This document shows positions 1-6,510 of a stretch of 11,905 bases of DNA, piece by piece. Each line of letters starts with the position of its first letter. The stretch's first letter is position 1. Location of the stretch: assembly GCA_902803585.1 (NCBI GenBank), contig CADCQO010000158.1, positions 1-11,905 on the forward strand, given 5' to 3'. Made by a program: the position numbers and the translations under genes. Source of the stretch: an uncultured Ruminococcus sp. (lineage in GTDB: Bacteria; Bacillota; Clostridia; Oscillospirales; Acutalibacteraceae). Under the pieces are notes generated by a model. The model did no database searches. It was not told where the DNA came from and was given only the letters and a program-made list of their open reading frames with translations.

Positions 1-81
1 AGGGATTCGAACCCTCGAAACGGTTGTAGCCGTTTACACGATTTCCAATCGTGCTCCTTCGGCCAGCTCGGACAACTCTCC
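1..81 (-). tRNA. tRNA-Ser(GGA), 3' end cut by window edge
   Basis: Read on the minus strand, the sequence folds as a class II tRNA. The 5' acceptor strand GGAGAGT starts at 81. The anticodon stem 37-41/49-53 closes the loop TTGGAAA, which gives anticodon GGA at 44-46. A long variable arm and the T arm GGGTTCGAATCCC follow. Only the 3' acceptor strand lies outside the window. The long variable arm and GGA anticodon identify a serine acceptor for UCC/UCU codons. Confidence 0.97.
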
Positions 82-117
82 AAAGTGTTTTGTGCTTCTG
101 TTCCAAAGCACTTTAAT

Positions 118-146
118 AATATAGCATATCCTGATGAAAAATGCAA
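118..146 (-). promoter_or_regulatory. sigma-A promoter of tRNA-Ser(GGA)
   Basis: On the minus strand TTGCAT (141-146) is separated by exactly 17 bp from TATATT (118-123). The tRNA begins about 36 nt downstream of the -10 box. This fits a housekeeping sigma-A promoter dedicated to the tRNA gene. Assigned from sequence only. Confidence 0.8.
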
Positions 147-186
147 GTGTTTTTTGAAAAAAATTTCAAAATCTTTTTTCGTCCGG

Positions 187-558
187 TCATATCTGGTGAT
201 AAGCGCCGTTTTCCTGACGGATATAAGCGATCATTTCATCACGTCCGCCTTTTGTCAGCGGGAAACTGCGCTCCGACAGAATTTCGTCTTTGCTCTTTTC
301 ATAGCAGAAAATGCCGTGCCAGATTTTTACCGTCATGACTTCCTCTTTGACATCGGGCAGTATAATATAATGAAATCTGAAATTGCATTCGGTGTAGGGG
401 TTATCATTGGCGAACCATTCTATCCCCGGCAGGCTGTCACACAGCATATTCAATCCTTCTTTCTGTTTTCTGTCATCTATGATATACCGAAAAGCTCCGT
501 TTGTCAAATACTGTGTTCCGGAACGGGAAATGTGTTTTTTTCTCTTGACAATTCGCAC
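187..558 (-). CDS. Small hypothetical protein, start uncertain
   Basis: I do not recognise this 123-codon frame. It has protein-like composition: acidic/basic alternation, aromatic residues and motifs such as FRYIIDD, PGIEWFAND and KIWHGIFCYEKSKDEIL. No signal peptide or membrane segment is visible. The GTG at 558 has no Shine-Dalgarno and overlaps the plus-strand promoter of tRNA-Ser(CGA). An internal ATG at 447 (codon 38) follows AGAAGGA with a 6-nt spacer and is the best start by RBS, giving 86 residues. Yet the residues before it (QYLTNGAFRYIIDDRKQKEG) also look coding, so the 5' end may be damaged or frameshifted. A second frame beginning with ATG at 614 runs into this one through a run of seven A residues. 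No promoter was recognised. A real but possibly decayed gene is the best reading. Confidence 0.5.
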   Translation of the reverse strand: MRIVKRKKHISRSGTQYLTNGAFRYIIDDRKQKEGLNMLCDSLPGIEWFANDNPYTECNFRFHYIILPDVKEEVMTVKIWHGIFCYEKSKDEILSERSFPLTKGGRDEMIAYIRQENGAYHQI

Positions 559-573
559 GTTTTCGGGTAGAAT
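545..573 (+). promoter_or_regulatory. sigma-A promoter of tRNA-Ser(CGA)
   Basis: Perfect -35 TTGACA (545-550), a 17-bp spacer and TAGAAT (568-573). Transcription would begin near 580, leaving a leader of about 36 nt before the tRNA at 617. The promoter overlaps the upstream-most possible start of the minus-strand hypothetical gene. Confidence 0.85.
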
Positions 574-616
574 GAATACTGTTGCAGGTCGAGTTTTTGC
601 CGGCTTTCTTTCATAA

Positions 617-704
617 GGAGACGTATCGAAGCGGTCATAACGGGGCGCACTCGAAATGCGTTAGCCCTTCACCGGGCTCGAGGGTTCGAATCCCTCCGTC
701 TCCG
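617..704 (+). tRNA. tRNA-Ser(CGA)
   Basis: The acceptor stem GGAGACG (617-623) pairs with CGTCTCC (697-703), with discriminator G704. The anticodon stem GCGCA/TGCGT closes the loop CTCGAAA, giving anticodon CGA at 652-654. A long variable arm and the T arm GGGTTCGAATCCC complete a class II serine tRNA reading UCG. CCA is not encoded. Its T-arm region is identical to that of the tRNA-Ser(GGA) at the left edge. Confidence 0.97.
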
Positions 705-712
705 CTTTTCAC

Positions 713-750
713 AAAACTGCTGTATCCGATGGGGTACGGCAGTTTTTTCT
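713..750 (+). terminator. Intrinsic terminator of tRNA-Ser(CGA)
   Basis: AAAACTGC (713-720) pairs with GCAGTTTT (739-746). The stem can extend inward through TGTATCC/GGGTACG with G-U pairs. The T-rich stretch TTTTTTCTTCTTCT follows. It starts 9 nt after the tRNA. Confidence 0.85.
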
Positions 751-757
751 TCTTCTG

Positions 758-797
758 CGGAAAAGAAAGTCCCTTCCGTTTCCGGACAGAAGGGACT
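758..797 (-). terminator. Likely terminator of the fusion helicase gene
   Basis: On the minus strand AGTCCCTT/AAGGGACT forms an 8-bp stem (790-797 with 769-776). Inside it a short CCG/CGG stem is capped by a GAAA tetraloop. TTTCTTTTCC (767-758) follows. It lies about 70 nt past the helicase stop codon and is convergent to the tRNA-Ser(CGA) terminator. Confidence 0.6.
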
Positions 798-843
798 GTG
801 CAGTAATGAAGGGAAAATCTTTTCCGTTTCCGGACAGAAGGGA
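774..843. repeat. Two identical 22-bp repeats forming twin hairpins
   Basis: The 22-bp sequence beginning TTCCGTTTCCGG occurs exactly at 774-795 and 822-843, a period of 48 bp. Each copy is the core of its own hairpin: one stem is AGTCCCTT/AAGGGACT, the other AATCTTTTCC/GGAAAGGATT (about 815-850). The flanking stem arms differ but compensate, suggesting that the structure is kept. Confidence 0.8.
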
Positions 844-865
844 AAGGATTGTCAGTGTCCGGGCG

Positions 866-3800
866 TTAAGGCAAAGCGGGTGCTGACGGGAGATTTTCTG
901 CCCTGCGGAAAACAACGTCCGCCAACAGTATGGGTATCTCTTCCTCTGTGTTCTGATTTTTCCATTCAACAATAAAGCGCACAAAAGCGGTATGAGGGAA
1001 ATAGTTGGATTCCCTGAGCTTTTCGACTCTTTTGTTGAATGCGCCGGAAAAGCGGACAACGCGTCTGACTCTTCCGCAGACAACTGCACTCAGATAATGT
1101 TCATTAACCTGCAGGGGACTTCCGCTGGTGAGGGTCAGGATCGTGTCCTGTGCCTCGCTGAAGAAATCGAGGTGGACATCTTTGTATGTCATCTGGAGCG
1201 TGATTTCTCTGGGGAAGGGGTAAAGGCTGATATCACGGAAAAAGCGGATACCCTCAGAATGATATTGGTCGAAAAGCTGGGTGTTGGTATGAATAAACAG
1301 TGCTGTTTTTGCCCGTGTGATGCCGACATACAGCCCTCTTTTCTGCTCGTCCGTATCGGTCACGGTATTGCGGAGCAGCATATAAACGGTATCAAATTCT
1401 TTTCCCTTCGCCTTGTGTATGGTGGAGATGATAACGGCGTTTTGTTCGTTCCGATAAAAATCCTCATAATTGGATTCGCTGATGAATTCCTGAAGGTCGG
1501 AGAAATACCGGACAGGGAATATCGCTTCAAACTGTTCCATCATACAGAGAATGTTTTCCAGACAGGCAGAGGCGGCGTATTTTTCGGTGATCCTGCGGCG
1601 GGCGTATTCCCATGTTTCATCTGTGATGATGGGAGAAGTCAGGTGTTCCTTGATGGTGCTGAGGAGAAACTTTATTTCTGTCAGATTGCAGAGGCGAAAC
1701 CGGTCCATCGACTGAATCAGTTTTGCATGAATTCCTTTTTCGTTCAGAATGCTTTGCATCTGCAGTGCTTCACTGTTGGTATGTGTCAGGACGCAGACCG
1801 TTCCGGCGGTGTGTTCCTGTGCGATCTGATCAGCGACTGCTTCATACATATTGCTGCGGGGATAGCGGGTGACGGAAACTCTTCCGCTGTCCGTTCTGAC
1901 AGATCGGATAAGGGAAGATTTCATACGTCCGCCAATAGAAGAAACAAAGGCGTTGGCAAGCGAAACAATTTCCCTGCAGCTCCGGTAATTTTCGGTCATT
2001 TCATATTTTTTTGCTCCGAATTCCTCTATCATTCTGCGCATATATCGGGAGTCTGAACCGCGAAATTCATAGATATTCTGGTCATCATCTCCGACGGCAA
2101 TGATACGCATATCGTCATTTTGCCGCATCAGTGCGCGGACGAGGTTGAATTCATTTTCGTCCATATCCTGTGCTTCGTCGATGACCAGAACTCTCTTGTT
2201 GATCTGTCTTTGTTCGACTTCGCCGTTTTCGATGAGTGCGGCGGCATCTGCGACAACATTTCCGGCATCTTCAAGACTGCCGATTCTTCCGAGCAGCTCG
2301 AAGCAGTAGGAGTGGAAAGTTTTGATTTCCACGAAGTTGGCGGCGTTGCCGATCAGGTCAATCAGGCGTTTTTTGAATTCAGTAGCGGCGGCACGGGAAA
2401 AGGTCAGCATCAGAAGCTGTTCATGCTTGACATCTTCCAGCAGAAGGAGCGAAGCGAGCTTATGCACCAGTACACGGGTTTTTCCGCTGCCTGGCCCTGC
2501 TGCCGCAACGATATATTTTGACTCTGCGTCATTGATGATTTCCGACTGTATGCCGGACAGCTCACCGAACAGCTTGTGGTATTTCTGCGGTGTGATGTTG
2601 CGGCTGATTTCTTTGGAACGGTCACCCTTGAAGTATTTGGCTATGAATTTTTTGAAGTCCATCTGGAAATAGTCGTGTACGAAGGTCAGCGCCGCCTGAT
2701 AATCCTTTGTCATCAGATTGGCGTACTCCCCGACAATATGTATCTGGCGGATTTTCTGCTGATAGAATTCGTCCAGAAAACGATAGTCCTCTATTTTGTA
2801 GCGGATTTTGTTGTCCATCACCAGCCGGTTGATTTCCATTGCATTGTACAATACGAGAAAGCCGCCTTCCAGCTTCAGGGCGTTGATTTTGGAGAGATAG
2901 AGCAAAGCGTCCTCTATGTCGTGAAGAGTTGTTCTGCTCCGTGCCTCATCACCAAGAAACAGAACGGACTGGTACTCATTGAGAAGCTCCACAACAGAGA
3001 ACTGCACCGGTTTTTCGGCTCTGGGGTCAGAAGAATGGGAAACTCTGCTGTAAAGCATTTCGAGGATAAAGGAACAGATATCAATGCGGCGGTGGAACTT
3101 CTCTGTCATTTCTGCCGGACTCAGGGCAGGCGTGAGAGAATAGGAATGGTTTTCATTTTCAGACCTGACGAGATAGCCGCTGATGATGAGATAATAGATA
3201 AGTGTGCGGATATTTTTGATGCTTGCCTGTGCAACGTCGTTTCTCACCGCCTGATCGTTGATTTCTTTCAGGCTGAGCCGGCATCCGTTTTCTGTGATAC
3301 AGCCGAGAACATATTTTTCGAGCTGAGAAAAGTGATTGAGCAGGAGCATGGACTTGTTTTTGGTATCAGAGGAAGAGATATAAGCAGACATATCTTTTGT
3401 ATCTGCGAGCAGTCCGTCCTGACGCATGAGATTGACAGCGCCGATCACGTCATTTTTAGAAATGCCCAGTGTATCAGCGAGGTAGTCTATTCTGGATTCT
3501 GCTTCATCATTTCCTGCACCGGCGATGCTTCTGCTTGAGATCAGGGAACGAATGATGCGCTTGGCATTTTTTCTCTGGTCATCATGAGAGAAAAGGGGAG
3601 ATTTGTCAATGCGGAAAACAGCCTCTTCCATATTTTTTACCTGAATACCTGTGGCATAAACGCGGGGGACATTGCGTCCTCTTTTAACATAGCCTGCGTG
3701 TTCAAGGGCAGAAACGGCGGTACGCACTCTTGTTTCAATATCGCTGACAGAATCGTCCCAGCCAGCCTGACGGGCAATTTCCAGAGCGGAACAGCATACA

Positions 3801-5695
3801 GACGGACGCTTTTTTGTCATGGCCTTGATGGCCTGCCATACCTGCTGTATCTCGCTGATACTCAGTTTTGTCTGATTCAGCAGAATGAAATGCTTGTCAA
3901 GGTCAGCATCGTTATACAGCACATAGCATTTCGCCTGAAGCTGAGGATCTCTGCCTGCTCTGCCGGCTTCCTGCACATAGTTTTCAAGGGAGTCGGAAAT
4001 ATCATAATGGACGACCAGACGGACATCTTTTTTATCCACGCCCATGCCAAAAGCAGAGGTTGCCACAATGATGCGGACATCATTCCGGATAAAAGCCTCC
4101 TGATTTTCGACTTTTTCGGCGGCAGACATTTTTCCGTTGAAAGCTCTGGCGGGAAAGCCGTCAGCGGTCAGTTTTTCAGCGAGTTCCCTTGTCCTTTTGG
4201 TGCGGGATACATAGACAATAGCGGGACAGTCATTTTCAGCGATCAGGCTGCGCAGGGTATTGTATTTTTCTTCATCGGTATCCTGATGCAGTACCATATA
4301 GTGCAGGTTTTCACGGTCTGCGGCGGAAGTGAAAAGAGAGAGGTTCACGTTCAGCTTTTGTCTGAAATAGTCGCAGATGTCGCTGATAACCTTTTGTTTG
4401 GCGGTAGCGGTAAAGCAGGATACAGGAATGGTATCACTGTTTTGTCTGAGTTCCTGCAGACGGCGGATAAAATCACCGATATAGAGATAATCTACTCTGA
4501 AATCCTGTCCCCATGCAGAGAAACAGTGCGCCTCATCAATCACGAAACGTGCAATGCTGCGGGAAACGAGGAGCTTTTCAATGGTTTTGGAGCGCAGCTG
4601 TTCCGGAGAAATATAGAGCAGGTCAGCAGAACCGTTTGCTACCCGTTCGATTGCGTTGGCTCTTTCAATCGGGTCAAGCAGTCCGTTGATGGTAACGGCT
4701 TCACTGATGCCGAGCTGACTGAGGTTGTCGACCTGATCTTTCATCAGTGACTGGAGGGGAGAGATTACGACTGTCAGGGCGTTTGACGTTCTGCCTGCCA
4801 TCAGTGCGGGAAGCTGGAAGGTGATGGATTTTCCGCCTCCCGTAGGAAAGACCGCCAGAAGGGATTTTCCGTCAACGGCCGCCTGTGCCGCCATTTCCTG
4901 CAGGGGTTCTCCGTTGTATTGGCGGAATGTGTCATATCCGAAGATATTTTTGAGTGCAAGGTGAATATTAAGTTTGGTGCGGCAATAGGGACAGCCCGTC
5001 TTACAGGGGGTATTTCTCAGGGAACGGACGATGGTTTCTATCTGCGGAAAGTGATGCATCAGCCATGGGGGAGTAATGCTGTCAGAGTCGTGTGCAGAAA
5101 TGAGGGAAAGCGCATAGGCAAGCTCCGCAGGGTAATTGCTGATAAAGGATTTCAGGTCACTGTTGGTGCAGATCATATCTTTGAAACAGCTCCGGATCAT
5201 GGCTTCAGCGGTTCCGGAAGGCTGCGCCTGACCAAGATATATGAAAAATCCCCTGAATTCCTCCACATTGGAAAGCAGGGTATGATAGATATTTTTCATA
5301 GTTTCCGGCAGACTGCGGAAAGCGTTCAGTTCCTGATAGAAAAGATCCATTGCCTTTTTACTGTCATTGACGGGATTGTTGAGTTCATCGCTTTGCAGTT
5401 TGTCGTCTTTGAGCAAAGAGTGATACAGACTGTTCGGAAAAAGAAGCGGAGAGAGATACAAAGTATCAATCACCGGCTGTTCCGGCAGACGGCCCGCCGC
5501 TTTTTTCAAAAAGACCAGATCGTGATGAATGATGTTATGGCCGCATATGAAGCCGGAACCGTCTGTAAAGGAAAACAGTCCATCTGCGGAAGCACCGTGA
5601 AACACATCGCCGTTTTCCCTGACTGCACCGATATCATGTATTTTTTCATCATTGGTACTGACCTCTGTATCAATAAAGACAATTGACTTTTGCAT
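866..5695 (-). CDS. Exonuclease-RecQ-UvrD triple fusion helicase
   Basis: A 1609-residue protein with three enzyme modules. Residues 1-125 resemble a DnaQ-like DEDD exonuclease: FIDTE gives D9/E11, GHNIIHHD gives D59, and NDS gives D111. A CX3CX2C cluster (C231, C235, C238) precedes the RecQ module. RecQ motifs follow in order: FGYDTFRQ motif 0 (252-259), PTGGGKS Walker A (284-290), DEAH (387-390) with an aromatic loop, FTATA (428-432), and QEAGRAGR motif VI (575-582). Residues 630-860 look like winged helices. The SF1 UvrD/PcrA module has Q1050, GPGSGKT (1067-1073), DEAQD (1173-1177), GDDDQNIYEFRG (1202-1213), HKAKGKEFD (1427-1435) and VGITRAK (1457-1463). All ATPase motifs appear intact. 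Family knowledge predicts 3'-5' unwinding by both motors; combined unwinding and degradation in repair or defence is inference. ATG at 5695 follows AGGGGTG. The gene is monocistronic. Confidence 0.93.
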   Translation of the reverse strand: MQKSIVFIDTEVSTNDEKIHDIGAVRENGDVFHGASADGLFSFTDGSGFICGHNIIHHDLVFLKKAAGRLPEQPVIDTLYLSPLLFPNSLYHSLLKDDKLQSDELNNPVNDSKKAMDLFYQELNAFRSLPETMKNIYHTLLSNVEEFRGFFIYLGQAQPSGTAEAMIRSCFKDMICTNSDLKSFISNYPAELAYALSLISAHDSDSITPPWLMHHFPQIETIVRSLRNTPCKTGCPYCRTKLNIHLALKNIFGYDTFRQYNGEPLQEMAAQAAVDGKSLLAVFPTGGGKSITFQLPALMAGRTSNALTVVISPLQSLMKDQVDNLSQLGISEAVTINGLLDPIERANAIERVANGSADLLYISPEQLRSKTIEKLLVSRSIARFVIDEAHCFSAWGQDFRVDYLYIGDFIRRLQELRQNSDTIPVSCFTATAKQKVISDICDYFRQKLNVNLSLFTSAADRENLHYMVLHQDTDEEKYNTLRSLIAENDCPAIVYVSRTKRTRELAEKLTADGFPARAFNGKMSAAEKVENQEAFIRNDVRIIVATSAFGMGVDKKDVRLVVHYDISDSLENYVQEAGRAGRDPQLQAKCYVLYNDADLDKHFILLNQTKLSISEIQQVWQAIKAMTKKRPSVCCSALEIARQAGWDDSVSDIETRVRTAVSALEHAGYVKRGRNVPRVYATGIQVKNMEEAVFRIDKSPLFSHDDQRKNAKRIIRSLISSRSIAGAGNDEAESRIDYLADTLGISKNDVIGAVNLMRQDGLLADTKDMSAYISSSDTKNKSMLLLNHFSQLEKYVLGCITENGCRLSLKEINDQAVRNDVAQASIKNIRTLIYYLIISGYLVRSENENHSYSLTPALSPAEMTEKFHRRIDICSFILEMLYSRVSHSSDPRAEKPVQFSVVELLNEYQSVLFLGDEARSRTTLHDIEDALLYLSKINALKLEGGFLVLYNAMEINRLVMDNKIRYKIEDYRFLDEFYQQKIRQIHIVGEYANLMTKDYQAALTFVHDYFQMDFKKFIAKYFKGDRSKEISRNITPQKYHKLFGELSGIQSEIINDAESKYIVAAAGPGSGKTRVLVHKLASLLLLEDVKHEQLLMLTFSRAAATEFKKRLIDLIGNAANFVEIKTFHSYCFELLGRIGSLEDAGNVVADAAALIENGEVEQRQINKRVLVIDEAQDMDENEFNLVRALMRQNDDMRIIAVGDDDQNIYEFRGSDSRYMRRMIEEFGAKKYEMTENYRSCREIVSLANAFVSSIGGRMKSSLIRSVRTDSGRVSVTRYPRSNMYEAVADQIAQEHTAGTVCVLTHTNSEALQMQSILNEKGIHAKLIQSMDRFRLCNLTEIKFLLSTIKEHLTSPIITDETWEYARRRITEKYAASACLENILCMMEQFEAIFPVRYFSDLQEFISESNYEDFYRNEQNAVIISTIHKAKGKEFDTVYMLLRNTVTDTDEQKRGLYVGITRAKTALFIHTNTQLFDQYHSEGIRFFRDISLYPFPREITLQMTYKDVHLDFFSEAQDTILTLTSGSPLQVNEHYLSAVVCGRVRRVVRFSGAFNKRVEKLRESNYFPHTAFVRFIVEWKNQNTEEEIPILLADVVFRRAENLPSAPALP

Positions 5696-5735
5696 AAGCT
5701 ACACCCCTGACGGAAAATAATTATATTTCGATTTC

Positions 5736-5763
5736 ATTATACCACATCATGAGAAGTTTACAA
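5736..5763 (-). promoter_or_regulatory. Extended -10 promoter of the fusion helicase
   Basis: On the minus strand TTGTAA (5758-5763), a 16-bp spacer ending TGG, and TATAAT (5736-5741) form an extended -10 promoter. It lies about 40 bp upstream of the ATG and downstream of the tRNA(CAU) terminator, so the helicase is transcribed independently. Confidence 0.8.
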
Positions 5764-5817
5764 TCTTTTTCCTTCTTTCTGCCGGAGGGAAAAGGGAAAA
5801 ATCCTGTGTTCCGAAAG

Positions 5818-5869
5818 TGAAAAAGATAAGCGGAAACCCTGCCGACACACATCGACAGGGTTTCCGCTT
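5818..5869 (-). terminator. Intrinsic terminator of tRNA(CAU)
   Basis: A perfect 14-bp inverted repeat (5828-5841 with 5856-5869) with a 14-nt loop begins 3 nt after the tRNA. On the minus strand it is followed by TATCTTTTTC. Confidence 0.9.
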
Positions 5870-5872
5870 TAC

Positions 5873-5946
5873 TGGACCAACAGGGACTCGAACCCCGGAC
5901 CCACCGGTTATGAGCCGGTTGCTCTGACCAACTGAGCTATTGGTCC
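5873..5946 (-). tRNA. tRNA-Met(CAU), elongator; Ile2 possible
   Basis: Acceptor GGACCAA (5946-5940) pairs with TTGGTCC (5880-5874), with discriminator A at 5873. The anticodon stem ACCGG/CCGGT closes the loop CTCATAA, giving anticodon CAT. The D arm AGCTCAGTTGGTCAGAGC and T arm GGGGTTCGAGTCCC are canonical. The G1-C72 pair excludes most initiator tRNAs. Elongator Met and lysidine-modified Ile2 share this anticodon and cannot be separated with certainty by eye. CCA is not encoded. Confidence 0.93.
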
Positions 5947-5957
5947 GTAACAGGTAG

Positions 5958-5986
5958 ATTATAGCATATACTCTGCCTGTTGTCAA
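5958..5986 (-). promoter_or_regulatory. Perfect consensus promoter of tRNA(CAU)
   Basis: On the minus strand TTGACA (5981-5986), a 17-bp spacer ending TGC, and TATAAT (5958-5963) match the sigma-A consensus in both hexamers plus the extended TGn element. The tRNA starts 11 nt after the -10 box, so the 5' leader is only a few nucleotides long. Confidence 0.92.
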
Positions 5987-6066
5987 TCTTTTTTTGCGGT
6001 TTATTTCGGACTTCTGAGCCGGCTGAAGTAAACCTGAGCGGGAATCCGCTGAAAACTCTTTCCGGC

Positions 6067-6459
6067 TTATTCCGAAAGACCCATTACTTCACCGTAGGCA
6101 AGCACAGCATTTCTGACGCACTGTTCACACGGACAAAAGATATTTGCCGCACCATAGCCTTTCAGATCCCTGCAGGTAACAGATCCGCACTTTGCTTTGA
6201 AGTTTTCAGAAATCTGTCTGGCATAGCGTACTGTACCTCTGCCGTCTGTTCTGCGTCCTGCCATCATTACTGCACCGGCCAGCGCACCGCAGGTGGCCTC
6301 CATATTGCCCATGCCTGCGCCGAAGCCGGCAGCGATTTTCAGCAGATCGTCCGGTGCTGTGCCTTCCATTTCCGCCAGTGCTGCCGCAGCTGCCTGACAG
6401 CAGTTATAGCCGCTTCTTTTCAGCAAAGCCGCTTTCTCTGCACATTCTGTCAATGTCAT
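6067..6459 (-). CDS. C_GCAxxG_C_C family putative redox protein
   Basis: This 130-residue protein fits the C_GCAxxG_C_C family, named for its conserved cysteine pattern. Visible features are GYNCCQA (C20, C21), the glycine-rich GFGAGMGNMEATCGALAGAV block (C57), then C91, C96 and a CPCEQC cluster (C109, C111, C114) near the C-terminus. The length is typical. No signal peptide is present, so it is cytoplasmic. The family is predicted to be redox-active or metal-binding, but no reaction is established to my knowledge. ATG at 6459 is well supported by GGGAGGTGA with a 4-nt spacer. It lies 51 bp downstream of a membrane protein gene, behind an intrinsic terminator. No promoter of its own is evident, so expression may depend on read-through. 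Confidence 0.85.
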   Translation of the reverse strand: MTLTECAEKAALLKRSGYNCCQAAAAALAEMEGTAPDDLLKIAAGFGAGMGNMEATCGALAGAVMMAGRRTDGRGTVRYARQISENFKAKCGSVTCRDLKGYGAANIFCPCEQCVRNAVLAYGEVMGLSE

Positions 6460-6463
6460 GTTG

Positions 6464-6472
6464 TCACCTCCC
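6464..6472 (-). promoter_or_regulatory. Strong RBS of the C_GCAxxG_C_C gene
   Basis: On the minus strand GGGAGGTGA is a near-perfect match to the 16S anti-Shine-Dalgarno, 4 nt before the ATG at 6459. It starts just 5 nt after the T tract of the preceding terminator. Confidence 0.85.
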
Positions 6473-6476
6473 GATG

Positions 6477-6505
6477 AAAAAGGAAAACAGCAGATTCCGT
6501 TTTCC
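6477..6505 (-). terminator. Intrinsic terminator after membrane protein gene
   Basis: On the minus strand GGAAAAC/GTTTTCC (6505-6499 with 6488-6482), extendable inward by G-U and G-C pairs, is followed by TTTTT. It lies just past the stop of the 385-residue membrane protein and directly before the next gene's RBS. Confidence 0.75.
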
Positions 6506-6510
6506 GGATA

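Noticed and set aside
774..843. The 22-bp repeat pair as a minimal CRISPR array
   Set aside because: There are only two copies with a 26-bp interval, each within its own hairpin with pairing flanks, and no cas genes; terminator-like hairpins explain it better.
4975..5005. CX3CX2C motif as a radical SAM iron-sulfur site
   Set aside because: It lies between an exonuclease and a RecQ core with no TIM-barrel or other radical SAM motif around it.
992..5686. Long plus-strand open frames opposite the helicase gene (e.g. 992-2056, 2576-3538, 3584-4750, 4919-5686)
   Set aside because: They lie antisense to a gene with clear helicase motifs, have unlikely composition and no ribosome sites; they are frame shadows.
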